The notes under the pieces were generated by a model that was not told where the DNA came from, did no database searches, and worked only from the letters and a program-made list of their open reading frames with translations. Positions 15,952 to 23,752 of a stretch of DNA of 23,752 nucleotides are shown one piece after another. The stretch is from contig JBKHJA010000028.1 in NCBI GenBank assembly GCA_046538375.1, positions 1-23,752 of the forward strand, written 5' to 3'. The stretch is from JBKHJA01 sp046538375 (lineage in GTDB: Bacteria > Acidobacteriota > Aminicenantia > Aminicenantales > Aminicenantaceae). Position numbers and translations under genes: made by a program. Position 1 is the stretch's first letter; every line of letters begins with the position of its first letter.

Positions 15952-16125
15952 TTATGATGCACTCCCAGCTACCACAGCTGAAAAGGAATTTCCTATAGTG
16001 TGCCATGAAAAGCTGAATGGCTGATGGAGGCCGGCCCTCCGGTGATGGCTTGCAGGAGCAGTCACCAAACCGCCATGATATGTCGCTAAATATATACGGT
16101 TCATGACATTGATCAGCTCATCTTA

Positions 16126-16154
16126 TTGACTCTGTACTGCGAAATTGATAATAT
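16126..16154 (+). promoter_or_regulatory. Promoter of kinase 3
   Basis: -35 TTGACT (16126-16131), 17-nt spacer, -10 TAATAT (16149-16154). Transcription would start near 16161, about 22 nt before the GTG at 16183. Its -35 is identical to those of kinases 1 and 2. Confidence 0.45.
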
Positions 16155-16182
16155 TTTCATCGTTTCATAAGTGGGGAAGATT

Positions 16183-19100
16183 GTGTCATTGAAATGTCCC
16201 AAATGTCATCATGGAAATCCTGATGATACCCTTTTCTGTGGAAAATGTGGCTCTCGACTCTCCTCTATTGAGGATATAGACGTCACAAAAACTATAGAAA
16301 CGACTAAAAAAGAACAGTTGACTGCAGGCTCTATTATCGCCAACAGATACGAAATCATAAAAGAATTGGGAAAGGGAGGTATGGGGGTGGTATATCGCGT
16401 AGCCGACCCCCTGAATCCCGAGCGTTCGGTCGCCCTCAAGAGCATCGGCCGCAAACTCGTCCAGTCTGAACTCATCGATCGGTTCAAAGCCGAGTTCCGC
16501 GTTTTGACCTCCCTGAAGCACCCGAATGTCGCGGCGGCCTTCGACTTCGAGTCATTTCCGGGCAGCGAGGACTATTTCTACACTATGGAGTTCGTAGAAG
16601 GCCGAGATGTTTTCCGCGCCACCGAAGGTGTAAGTTGGCAGCAAATCCTCTCTCTCCTGATCCAAGTGTGCCGGGCGCTTTCCTACGTACATAGCCGCAG
16701 GATTATCCATTACGATATAAAACCAGGCAATGTTCTCGTGGATAATCAAGGACACGTGAAGGTACTCGATTTCGGATTGGCTGCTGTCAAATCCATCGGT
16801 CCTGGGGAGTGGAGGGGTGGGACTCCTGCTTACATGGCGCCGGAGCAAGCCAACCCCGAAGCCCTTGTCGACCATCGCTCCGATCTCTATTCTCTCGGAA
16901 TAATGGCCTACCAGCTTTTCAGCAAGCAGCTTCCTTTTCGTTCAGATTCAGTAACCGATCTGTTTCGGATGCATCGATTTCAACCGCTCGGATTCGACGA
17001 ATCTGAATGGGCGGCAATCCCACGATGGCTACGATCGGTAATCGAGCGTCTGTGTGCAAAACATCCGGCAGACCGCTATCCAACAGCCAATGCAGTCGTC
17101 AAGGACATCAACCATCGAGGGAGGCTCTCTTATGAGGTCGAAACCATCGAGACGAGAGAGAGCTATATATTCTCCAGCCGTTTCGTCGGAAGAAGACTCG
17201 AGTACGAGCACGTACGTGACTTTCTAACCCGAAGGACCAAGAGTTTTCTCGGGTCCCCACCCATGCTGATGGTAAAGGGGCAGAGCGGGACTGGGAAGTC
17301 ACGGCTTATGAAGGAGGTGCGGTACGACGCCCAGCTCTCGCAGGTCCTTTTCTGCCAGGGGCGCTGCATCGAGAATAACTTCTCTGAATTCCAGCCATTG
17401 GTCCCTGTTCTAGAGATGCTCACGAGGCACGTCGATAAGCTCGGCGGTGTGGAACTTATACACAAACATGGACCTGAGCTCGTCAAGCTGTGTCCAAGTA
17501 TCGGAAAGACCTGGGGCATCGAACCTTCGCCTGCTCTCGAGCAGATGCACAGAGAGCGTGTACGGCTTCAAGAGGAGGTCACAGACTTCTTGATTCGGGC
17601 TGCCGCTCTCGCCCCGTATATCGTTTATATCGATGACCTGCAATGGGCCCTTTCCGGCCTCACGGAGCTCCTCGCTGAACTGGCCCGTCGGATCGCCATC
17701 GAGGAACGTCATGATAAACCGATTCCGATAGTTCTCCTAGGTACCTACAGGGAGGATGAAGTGTCGGAACGTCCGCTAGAGGCGATTCGCGACGCTCTCT
17801 TCGCTGAGGGTCGTCTCGAAGAAATGAAGCTCGATCCTTTAGGAGAAAGTGCTGTGGGTGAGATGATCGGTTCGATGTTGGGAGCCGGGGAACCTCCTGA
17901 CGCTTTCGTCGACCGGATTGCCCGGGAAACCGGGGGCAATCCCTTCTTTGTCGAAGAGTTGATGCGTGTTCTCGTCGAACACGGCGCCGTCCGGATCGCT
18001 GACGGTTCTTGGCAGATAAAAAAAGCGATCAGCGAGATAGCGATTCCCCGATCGGTAGCAGAAGCCCTTCGGCGGCGAATAGGGATCCTGGATGACAATC
18101 AGCGTGCCTTATTGGATGTTTTGGCAGTGTGTGGACGACCTACCGCTGCAGATGTCTTGGCACACGGAACCGAACTCGATTCAAACGCCTTTCATTCCGC
18201 CCTTTCACAACTGGTGGAACGGCGAATGGCCCAGGAAGTTCCAGGACCAGGCTTCCTCGTCCGTTTGAGCCACGATCGCCTGAGGGGGATTGTTTATGAA
18301 GATTTGGAGGAGAGTGTTCGTGTTAACCTGCACCTTAGGATGGCCCGCTCGATGGAAGCCATCTATGCACGTGAGCTGGATGAGCATATCTTCGACATCG
18401 TCGACCAGTACAATTTTGCCACAGAACTTCTTTGTCATTCTGATGAGAGGGATAAAGTCGCCCACTATAACGAACTTGCCGGGCATCGGTCAAAAAAAGA
18501 AGGGGCTTTTGAAGCGGCAGGAAAATATTTCCGTTCAGCCCTAGCATTGCTCCCCCAGGATTCCTGGTCAAAAGACTATGAAAGAACCTCAGCGATCAGC
18601 AAATCATTGGTGGAGGTGGAGTATCTCGGTAAAGATTTGGAGCAAGCGGAGAGACATTGGAGGACATATGTCGAACGAGCAAGAACGAACCTGGATAAGG
18701 TCGAGGCTTACATCGTCAAGATCGATGCTTTGAGCCATATCGGAGAGCTGCATCAGGCATTAGATGCAGTCCAGGAAGCGTTACCTCTTTTAGGAGTCCG
18801 CTATCCTGCTCGCCCAAAGAAGCTGTCTGTAGGTCTGGAGTTGGTGAAAGCAAAGCGTTGTCTAAAGGGGAAAACGGCCGAAGACCTCATAACTATTAGC
18901 GATAAGAAAAATCCGGTAAAACAAGCTTTGTTCAAACTTTTATCGAGCGCCATGGCTCCTGCTTTCATGACATATCATGAGAATCTGCTGGCATTCTATG
19001 TGGCCAAGGCCGTGCAGCTTTTAGCCACTTCGACCAGCGATCCAAAGGAGCCCACTGATTTGGCTATTTATGCACATATCCTTCAATCTGGTCTCGGCAA

Positions 19101-20109
19101 CATCAAGGCTGGCCGCCGGATAGGCGAACTGGCTCTTCAATTGCTCCGCACCTATGACGATCCTTTAGCTTCAGGCAGCGGCCTGTTCCTCCTCGCTGGT
19201 TTCGTTTTCCCATGGACACGCCCCCTCAGAGAGCTCACGCAACTGCTGCTTGAAGGTCATCGTGAGAGTATGAAAGAAGGCGATCTGCTCTATGCTGGCT
19301 TTAACCTCAATGTGGCGATCACGCAACAATGCATGTATTCAGGCTCGAATGATGAGACAATCCAATTCCTTGACGAGCATGAAGGTTATCTCCTCCGCCT
19401 CAACAATCCTCACACCATCATTGAAATTACGGCTCTACGCCAAATGCTGCGGCAGCTTTCCGGCCAGACGAAGAATTCTTCGACTTTTGACGACGACGAT
19501 TTCAACGAAGATCAATTTCTCAAATACATCCTCGAGATCGATGATCCGATACCGATCGGCTTCTACTTCGCATTCAAGCTCAAGGCCCTATTCATAATGG
19601 GATTTTACGAGAAGGCTTTCGATCTTACAGAAGAGGCTGGGCGAAGGATCGGCGCCACCTGGGGTCAGTTCGTTTATGCCGAGCATAGCTTTTTTCACTT
19701 TCTCGCTGTAATGCGATGGCTTGCCAATGTCGAAAGAAGAAGGAGACGCCGGCTGCTGCGTGATCTCAACAAAAAATTGAAGCTCATGAAGAAATGGGCG
19801 GGCTTCTGTCCTCAAAATTTCGAGCACAAACAGCTCCTCATGGAAGCCGAGTTGGCCCGCACCAGGAATGAAAGTTCAAAAGCACGGCACCTTTACCAAG
19901 AGGCGGTAACAAGCGCCCATGAAGCAGAATTCCCCCTCAATGCCGCTCTGGGCAGCGAACTTGCAGGCCGCTTCGAGCTCGAACAAGGCCGGGATAGCGA
20001 AGCGGCAACATGGCTCCGGAATGCGCGGGAGGGTTATGCGAAATGGGGGGGCCATGCAAAAGTTGAGGACATGGACGAAGAATTCAAATCGATTTTAATC
20101 CCTGGATGA
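16183..20109 (+). CDS. Zinc-ribbon Ser/Thr kinase fused to AAA ATPase and long helical region
   Basis: This protein of about 1308 residues starts with a zinc ribbon (C5, C8, C19, C22). A kinase domain follows (about 55-320): GKGGMG, VALK lysine 86, HYDIKPGN at 176-183, DFG 196-198, AYMAPEQ. The HRD arginine is a tyrosine, so this is a non-RD kinase. After FVGRRLEYE come an AAA_16-like ATPase with Walker A GQSGTGKS (about 370) and Walker B IVYIDDLQWA (about 485), a winged-helix-like stretch near 620-700, and some 600 residues of alpha-helical TPR-like repeats. This is the PknK/multidomain-kinase architecture, probably a cytoplasmic signal integrator. The start GTG 16183 is preferred to GTG 16171 because GGGGAAG precedes it and MSLKCPKC matches kinase 2. 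Arginine codons lean to CGN after about 16400, unlike the neighbours. Confidence 0.9.
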   Translation: MSLKCPKCHHGNPDDTLFCGKCGSRLSSIEDIDVTKTIETTKKEQLTAGSIIANRYEIIKELGKGGMGVVYRVADPLNPERSVALKSIGRKLVQSELIDRFKAEFRVLTSLKHPNVAAAFDFESFPGSEDYFYTMEFVEGRDVFRATEGVSWQQILSLLIQVCRALSYVHSRRIIHYDIKPGNVLVDNQGHVKVLDFGLAAVKSIGPGEWRGGTPAYMAPEQANPEALVDHRSDLYSLGIMAYQLFSKQLPFRSDSVTDLFRMHRFQPLGFDESEWAAIPRWLRSVIERLCAKHPADRYPTANAVVKDINHRGRLSYEVETIETRESYIFSSRFVGRRLEYEHVRDFLTRRTKSFLGSPPMLMVKGQSGTGKSRLMKEVRYDAQLSQVLFCQGRCIENNFSEFQPLVPVLEMLTRHVDKLGGVELIHKHGPELVKLCPSIGKTWGIEPSPALEQMHRERVRLQEEVTDFLIRAAALAPYIVYIDDLQWALSGLTELLAELARRIAIEERHDKPIPIVLLGTYREDEVSERPLEAIRDALFAEGRLEEMKLDPLGESAVGEMIGSMLGAGEPPDAFVDRIARETGGNPFFVEELMRVLVEHGAVRIADGSWQIKKAISEIAIPRSVAEALRRRIGILDDNQRALLDVLAVCGRPTAADVLAHGTELDSNAFHSALSQLVERRMAQEVPGPGFLVRLSHDRLRGIVYEDLEESVRVNLHLRMARSMEAIYARELDEHIFDIVDQYNFATELLCHSDERDKVAHYNELAGHRSKKEGAFEAAGKYFRSALALLPQDSWSKDYERTSAISKSLVEVEYLGKDLEQAERHWRTYVERARTNLDKVEAYIVKIDALSHIGELHQALDAVQEALPLLGVRYPARPKKLSVGLELVKAKRCLKGKTAEDLITISDKKNPVKQALFKLLSSAMAPAFMTYHENLLAFYVAKAVQLLATSTSDPKEPTDLAIYAHILQSGLGNIKAGRRIGELALQLLRTYDDPLASGSGLFLLAGFVFPWTRPLRELTQLLLEGHRESMKEGDLLYAGFNLNVAITQQCMYSGSNDETIQFLDEHEGYLLRLNNPHTIIEITALRQMLRQLSGQTKNSSTFDDDDFNEDQFLKYILEIDDPIPIGFYFAFKLKALFIMGFYEKAFDLTEEAGRRIGATWGQFVYAEHSFFHFLAVMRWLANVERRRRRRLLRDLNKKLKLMKKWAGFCPQNFEHKQLLMEAELARTRNESSKARHLYQEAVTSAHEAEFPLNAALGSELAGRFELEQGRDSEAATWLRNAREGYAKWGGHAKVEDMDEEFKSILIPG

Positions 20110-20237
20110 ATTCTATTGAGTGGTGCACCGAAAGAAAGGAATTTGTTGAGGAGCAGAATGAGGCCCTTTACAGCAGCAGAGGGCAGGCAGAAAACCATCT
20201 AAATCAACCCCAAAAAAAAGAGATGGACCACCAAGAA

Positions 20238-20684
20238 TCAAGAAATACCGCCAGTTTGGTCAACAAAATGAAGGAAAGCATAGAGATAGGATCTCCAGCC
20301 AAATCCGGAGATGATCCCCGCACAGGCTGAAGCAGTGACTGAGTTTTTTCGAAAATCTTCCCGGGCGAAAATGTTGGAAACATGAACCTCGATGCAGGGA
20401 AGATCTACCGCATTCAAAGCATCTAGGATAGAGTAGGAGGTGTAACTCAGAGCTGCAGGATTGATAATGATCCCATCAAAATTTCCTTTTGCTCCCTGGA
20501 TTTTATCGATGATGTGCCCTTCATGATTGGATTGAAACCATTCTGCTTCTATTCCCTTCTGGACAGCGAATTTTTCTATCTTTTCTTCAATTTCCTTTAG
20601 TGTCATGTTTCCATAAATCCCGGGCTCTCTTTCGCCTAAAAGATTTAAATTCGGGCCGTTTATCACCAGGATCTTTTTAGCCAT
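20238..20684 (-). CDS. aroQ: 3-Dehydroquinate dehydratase, type II
   Basis: This 148-residue enzyme removes water from 3-dehydroquinate in step 3 of the shikimate pathway. Length and numbering fit the dodecameric type II family. GPNLNLLGEREP carries R19, Y24 is the catalytic tyrosine, N75 is in INPAAL, E99 and H101 are in IEVHVSN, and R108 and R112 are in AREDFR. Position 81, normally His in THTS or SHYS motifs, is Tyr (ALSYTSY). GGAG lies 8 nt upstream of the ATG, and the start overlaps the end of the aroK/aroB gene by 8 bp, so translation is probably coupled. It is the last gene of the operon. No convincing terminator follows. Confidence 0.93.
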   Translation of the reverse strand: MAKKILVINGPNLNLLGEREPGIYGNMTLKEIEEKIEKFAVQKGIEAEWFQSNHEGHIIDKIQGAKGNFDGIIINPAALSYTSYSILDALNAVDLPCIEVHVSNIFAREDFRKNSVTASACAGIISGFGWRSYLYAFLHFVDQTGGIS

Positions 20685-22266
20685 GTGAAATCTCCATTAA
20701 AGAATTGTGGATAATATTTTTGCTGACATTTTTTACTGTCACCGCTTCCCCGATTCTCTTGGGTATAACGAATGAAAGGCTGTCTTCTTTTCTCTTCTTG
20801 TCGTATTCCATTAAAGATAAGATTTTGCTGATATCCAGATTTTTTAAGTGCAGGGGCATCTGCCATTGATGGAGAATCTCTTTGATTTCGGAAAGCAAGT
20901 CCTCTTTGCTCACCTTCATGAGCCTGGCCATCTTGCCGGCACAGATCATCCCCAGTCCCACAGCCTGGCCGTGAGTTATCTTCTCATAATTGAAATAGCT
21001 TTCCAGAGCATGACCAAAAGTGTGCCCCAGGTTGAGAATTTTCCTTTTCCCCTTTTCATAAGGGTCTTGATTGACTATGTCCAGTTTAACCTGTATGGCC
21101 CTGTTGATGACTTCCTCCAGTGATTTCATATCTTTCAATAGAATCTGGCGGGCATTTTTTTTTATTGTCTCAAAAAGTACCCTATCCGCTATAACTCCTG
21201 CTTTTATGGCCTCTATGGTTCCTTCTTTCATGTGCCGGGGATCCAGGGAAACAAGAAATAAAGGGTCAATCATGACCAGAGAAGGAGCATAAAAGGTCCC
21301 GATTTGATTTTTTGCCTGGTTGAGGTTGATGCCGTTCTTTCCTCCGATGCTGGCGTCGATTTGAGCGAGCAAAGTGGTGGGGATGTTTACCAGGTTAATT
21401 CCCCTGTGAAAAGTTGAGGCCACATAACCTCCCACATCACTCACCACTCCACCCCCAAAAGAAATGAGAAGGGAAGAGCGGGAAGCCTTGTCTTTGAGCA
21501 ACCAGGAATAGACTTTTTCCGCTGTTTTTAAATTCTTCTGGCTTTCTCCTGGGCAGAGGAGAAAAACCGAATATTTCAAACAAGCTCTCTCCAGTTCTTT
21601 GAGAAGCGTCTTTCCGTGAACACCAAAAACGTTCTTATCGGATAAAATAAAAACCCTTTTCTCCTGAACAATATCTTTTAAATATGAACAAACGGCCTGT
21701 GATAATCCTGTTTTTATTATGACAGATGATTTCTTTTCCCTTATATCCATCTCATATCTTTTTGACTCGCCTTTTATCAATTTCACAATCTCATCCACCA
21801 CTTCTTTCTCATGGAGGGAGGTGGTGTCGATTTTGTTAGGAAGATTCAGATAATGATGTTTTCTTTGCCGGTAAATCTTGTAAAGACTTTCTGCCGGAGG
21901 AGAGTTTAGCAGTGGGCGTTTGCTTGCTCCTCCTTTGATTCTCAGCAGAATCTTATCCGGAGAAGAGAGAAGAGTGATGATGATTCCAGAGGAAGATAAA
22001 GAATTTAAGTTTTCCTTATCCAATAATGTCTTTCCACCGGTGGATATGACAGCATTATTTTTTTGAGCAATCTGGTTACAGAATTTTTTTTCTATTCTGC
22101 GGAAATAAGGTTCTCCGTGCTCAGAAAAGATTTGGGGGATGGTGAGATGGGTTTTTTTCTGTATATAATCATCAAGGTCCAGGAATTCAAGGTCTAGCTT
22201 CTGGGCCAGCCTTTTTCCGATAGTGGTTTTGCCCACGCCCATCATGCCGGTGAGGATGATATTCAC
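20677..22266 (-). CDS. aroKB: Shikimate kinase / 3-dehydroquinate synthase fusion
   Basis: This 529-residue bifunctional enzyme covers pathway steps 5 and 2. Residues 1-165 are shikimate kinase: Walker A GMMGVGKTT, D32/D33 (LDLDD), FRRIEKKF with the shikimate-binding Arg, STGGK at 75-79 and the lid KRPLL. The third Gly of the usual GGG is Lys79. Residues about 175-529 are the NAD- and Zn-dependent dehydroquinate synthase: ISFGGGVVSDVGGYVAS, IPTTLLAQIDASIGGKNGIN, EGTIEAIKAGV (Zn Glu), LNLGHTFGHALE and HGQAVGLGM (Zn His residues). The start is GTG, 3 nt after the aroC stop. A comparable fusion is known from Thermotoga. Both halves look complete. Confidence 0.93.
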   Translation of the reverse strand: MNIILTGMMGVGKTTIGKRLAQKLDLEFLDLDDYIQKKTHLTIPQIFSEHGEPYFRRIEKKFCNQIAQKNNAVISTGGKTLLDKENLNSLSSSGIIITLLSSPDKILLRIKGGASKRPLLNSPPAESLYKIYRQRKHHYLNLPNKIDTTSLHEKEVVDEIVKLIKGESKRYEMDIREKKSSVIIKTGLSQAVCSYLKDIVQEKRVFILSDKNVFGVHGKTLLKELERACLKYSVFLLCPGESQKNLKTAEKVYSWLLKDKASRSSLLISFGGGVVSDVGGYVASTFHRGINLVNIPTTLLAQIDASIGGKNGINLNQAKNQIGTFYAPSLVMIDPLFLVSLDPRHMKEGTIEAIKAGVIADRVLFETIKKNARQILLKDMKSLEEVINRAIQVKLDIVNQDPYEKGKRKILNLGHTFGHALESYFNYEKITHGQAVGLGMICAGKMARLMKVSKEDLLSEIKEILHQWQMPLHLKNLDISKILSLMEYDKKRKEDSLSFVIPKRIGEAVTVKNVSKNIIHNSLMEISHG

Positions 22267-22269
22267 TTT

Positions 22270-23397
22270 CTAACTCCCGCCATTTTTTAAATTCATGATA
22301 TTCTTTGAGTAAGAGTCGAAATTCTTTTTTGTCTCACTCAGAGTGTCCCCTCCAAATTTTTCCAGAAAAGAGCGGGCTATTTCCCAGCCTGCGGCAGCTT
22401 CCCCGATGATTCCTGCGGAGGGAACCACACACACATCGCTTCTGACATAGGGGGCTTGAGTGGATTTTCCTGTTATGAGATCAAAGGATGAGAGGGGTTT
22501 TCTCAGGGTGGGAACAGGCTTCACGTAGAGCCTCACCACAATCAATTCTCCGTTGGAAATTCCCCCTTCGATTCCACCCGCATTGTTGCTCTGGCGTCTG
22601 ATTTGATTTTCATAAGCCAAAGCATCATGGAATTCAGATCCGAACCTTTGAGGAGCCAAAAATCCTTCACCGATTTCAACAGCCTTCACAGAAGGAATGC
22701 TCATCAGGGAACCCGCCAGTCTGTAATCCAGCCTTCGGTCATAATGAACATGAGACCCTATTCCAGGGGGAAGACCTTTAATAAGGACCTCGCTGATACC
22801 TCCTGCAGTGTCTCCCTTCTGTTCTGCTTCTTTGATCTTCTCTTTCATCCTTGAAGTGGCCTCTTTATCCAGGCAGTACAGGTCAGATTCATTTCTCATT
22901 TTTTTTGTTTTCTGGTCAATGTCGTTCAAATTGATAGAAGCTCTTATTCCTCCGATCATCACAGTATGAGACAGGAAGTCCACTCCAAATTCAGCCAGAA
23001 ATTTTTTGGCAATTTTTCCGACGGCCACCCTCACCGCTGTCTCCCGGGCACTGGCTCTTTCTGCCACCAGGTGGATATTTTTGAAATTGTATTTTATGGC
23101 TCCTGCCAAATCAGCATGTCCCGGCCGGGGCACTGTCTTTTGTTCAAATTTTTTTTCCTTGTTGTCTATTTTGAGGGCAACAGGTGAGCCTGTGGTTTTC
23201 CCTTCTATGACTCCGGATAGAATCTCACACCCATCATCTTCTGTTGATGATCTCGGACCTCTCCCCCAGACTTTTTTTCGAAGTCTAAGCTCGGCGTTTA
23301 TCTCTCGTTGGCCGATTTTGACTCCCGCTACCATACCTTCCACAATGCCCATAAGGGCTTTTCCATGGGATTCACCTGCGCTTAAAAAGCGAAGCAT
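22270..23397 (-). CDS. aroC: Chorismate synthase
   Basis: This 375-residue FMN-dependent enzyme converts EPSP to chorismate, the last step of the pathway. Signatures: MLRFLSAGESHG at the N-terminus, GRGPRSSTEDDGCEILSG, PRPGHADLAGAIKY, ERASARETAVRVAVGKIAKK, FGSEFHDA and NNAGGIEGGISNGE, which together form the FMN and substrate site. The frame is open for 39 more codons upstream, but the start at 23397 is clear: AGGAGG lies 6 nt before the ATG and the family N-terminus begins there. It overlaps the end of aroE by 26 bp and is followed after 3 nt by aroKB. Confidence 0.95.
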   Translation of the reverse strand: MLRFLSAGESHGKALMGIVEGMVAGVKIGQREINAELRLRKKVWGRGPRSSTEDDGCEILSGVIEGKTTGSPVALKIDNKEKKFEQKTVPRPGHADLAGAIKYNFKNIHLVAERASARETAVRVAVGKIAKKFLAEFGVDFLSHTVMIGGIRASINLNDIDQKTKKMRNESDLYCLDKEATSRMKEKIKEAEQKGDTAGGISEVLIKGLPPGIGSHVHYDRRLDYRLAGSLMSIPSVKAVEIGEGFLAPQRFGSEFHDALAYENQIRRQSNNAGGIEGGISNGELIVVRLYVKPVPTLRKPLSSFDLITGKSTQAPYVRSDVCVVPSAGIIGEAAAGWEIARSFLEKFGGDTLSETKKNFDSYSKNIMNLKNGGS

Positions 23398-23752
23398 GCA
23401 GTACCTCCTCAGAAGATTTGATAAAAAAATCCTCGTTGATCTGCGTATTCTTCCAGATTTTATAACTCTCCACTGCCTGGTAGATAAGCATCCTTGAGCC
23501 GTTCTCAATGGCAATCCCTTTTTTCCTGGCCTCTTCCAGGAATTTTGTCTTTTGAGGATTGTAGATTAGGTCAAAAGCGATGAGATTCTTTTTTACAGGA
23601 AAATCTAAATCCAGGGGAGAATCATCCTCAAAAGGATACATGCCCACAGGAGTGGCGTTGATGATCAAATCGGCCTGTTTGGTTTTTTCTTTTATTCTGC
23701 TGTCTTTCCAGGGATAACCTTGAACATGGGAGATAAAGGAAAAGTGATCCAG
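23372..23752 (-). CDS. aroE: Shikimate dehydrogenase, C-terminal part (runs off the window)
   Basis: The 126 codons run from the window edge to the stop. They carry ADLIINATPVGM (the end of the NADP-binding domain), LIAFDLIYNPQKTKFLEEA and ENGSRMLIYQAVESYKIW, the standard AroE C-terminus. The enzyme reduces 3-dehydroshikimate to shikimate with NADPH. The last 26 bp overlap the start of aroC, which suggests one transcript with coupled translation. The N-terminal catalytic domain lies beyond 23752, as must the operon promoter. Confidence 0.9.
   Translation of the reverse strand: MDHFSFISHVQGYPWKDSRIKEKTKQADLIINATPVGMYPFEDDSPLDLDFPVKKNLIAFDLIYNPQKTKFLEEARKKGIAIENGSRMLIYQAVESYKIWKNTQINEDFFIKSSEEVLHASLFKRR

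Noticed and set aside
15929..16024. Plus-strand reading frame with VEWENGNYDALPATTAEKEF after the IS fragment
   Set aside because: It does not match the missing half of the alpha/beta hydrolase and has no ribosome binding site; origin unresolved.
20106..20330. 74-codon plus-strand ORF overlapping the kinase 3 stop as ATGA
   Set aside because: It runs about 90 bp into aroQ on the opposite strand, has low-complexity polar composition and no recognised family.

Overview
The window reads like chromosomal DNA of a Gram-negative, probably anaerobic heterotroph of the Aminicenantes/Acidobacteriota type. This is an inference from gene style: exported amidohydrolase and M28 enzymes, Ser/Thr kinases with zinc-ribbon, TPR and PEGA add-ons, an AroK-AroB fusion, intermediate GC and sigma70-like promoters. 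No rRNA, tRNA or CRISPR array is visible, so the assignment is tentative.

Left part (1-9656). A RecB/Cas4-like PD-(D/E)XK nuclease with an Fe-S cysteine set sits behind a promoter that makes an almost leaderless mRNA and is covered by two matching dyads. After it come exported or envelope hydrolases: a D-aminoacylase-type lipoprotein, an MBL-fold hydrolase, an ADP-ribosylglycohydrolase, an M28 aminopeptidase lipoprotein, a decayed imidazolonepropionase-like amidohydrolase and an exported acetamidase/formamidase. Several act on peptide or amide bonds, suggesting scavenging of peptides and (D-)amino-acid derivatives. The stretch also holds gene debris (an amidohydrolase C-terminal scrap, a deleted amidohydrolase) and a small repeat present twice in inverted orientation around a two-TM protein gene.

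Middle part (9657-20109). Three large Ser/Thr kinase genes lie in a row, each behind its own promoter with the same -35 hexamer TTGACT. The first is kinase + TolB/FlgO-like domain + TPRs. The second is zinc ribbon + kinase + TM + PEGA-like + SUMF1/FGE-like domain, split by a frameshift at an A7 run. The third is zinc ribbon + kinase (HYD instead of HRD) + AAA ATPase + long helical tail. Between the second and third are a truncated exported alpha/beta hydrolase and an IS4-type transposase fragment. Different sensor or effector modules attached to similar kinase domains suggest a locally expanded signalling family; substrates cannot be read from the sequence.

Right part (20238-23752, minus strand). 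A compact shikimate operon, transcribed aroE - aroC - aroK/aroB fusion - aroQ, has overlapping or nearly overlapping genes and would supply chorismate. AroQ and the AroK domain each carry an unusual residue at a normally conserved active-site position.
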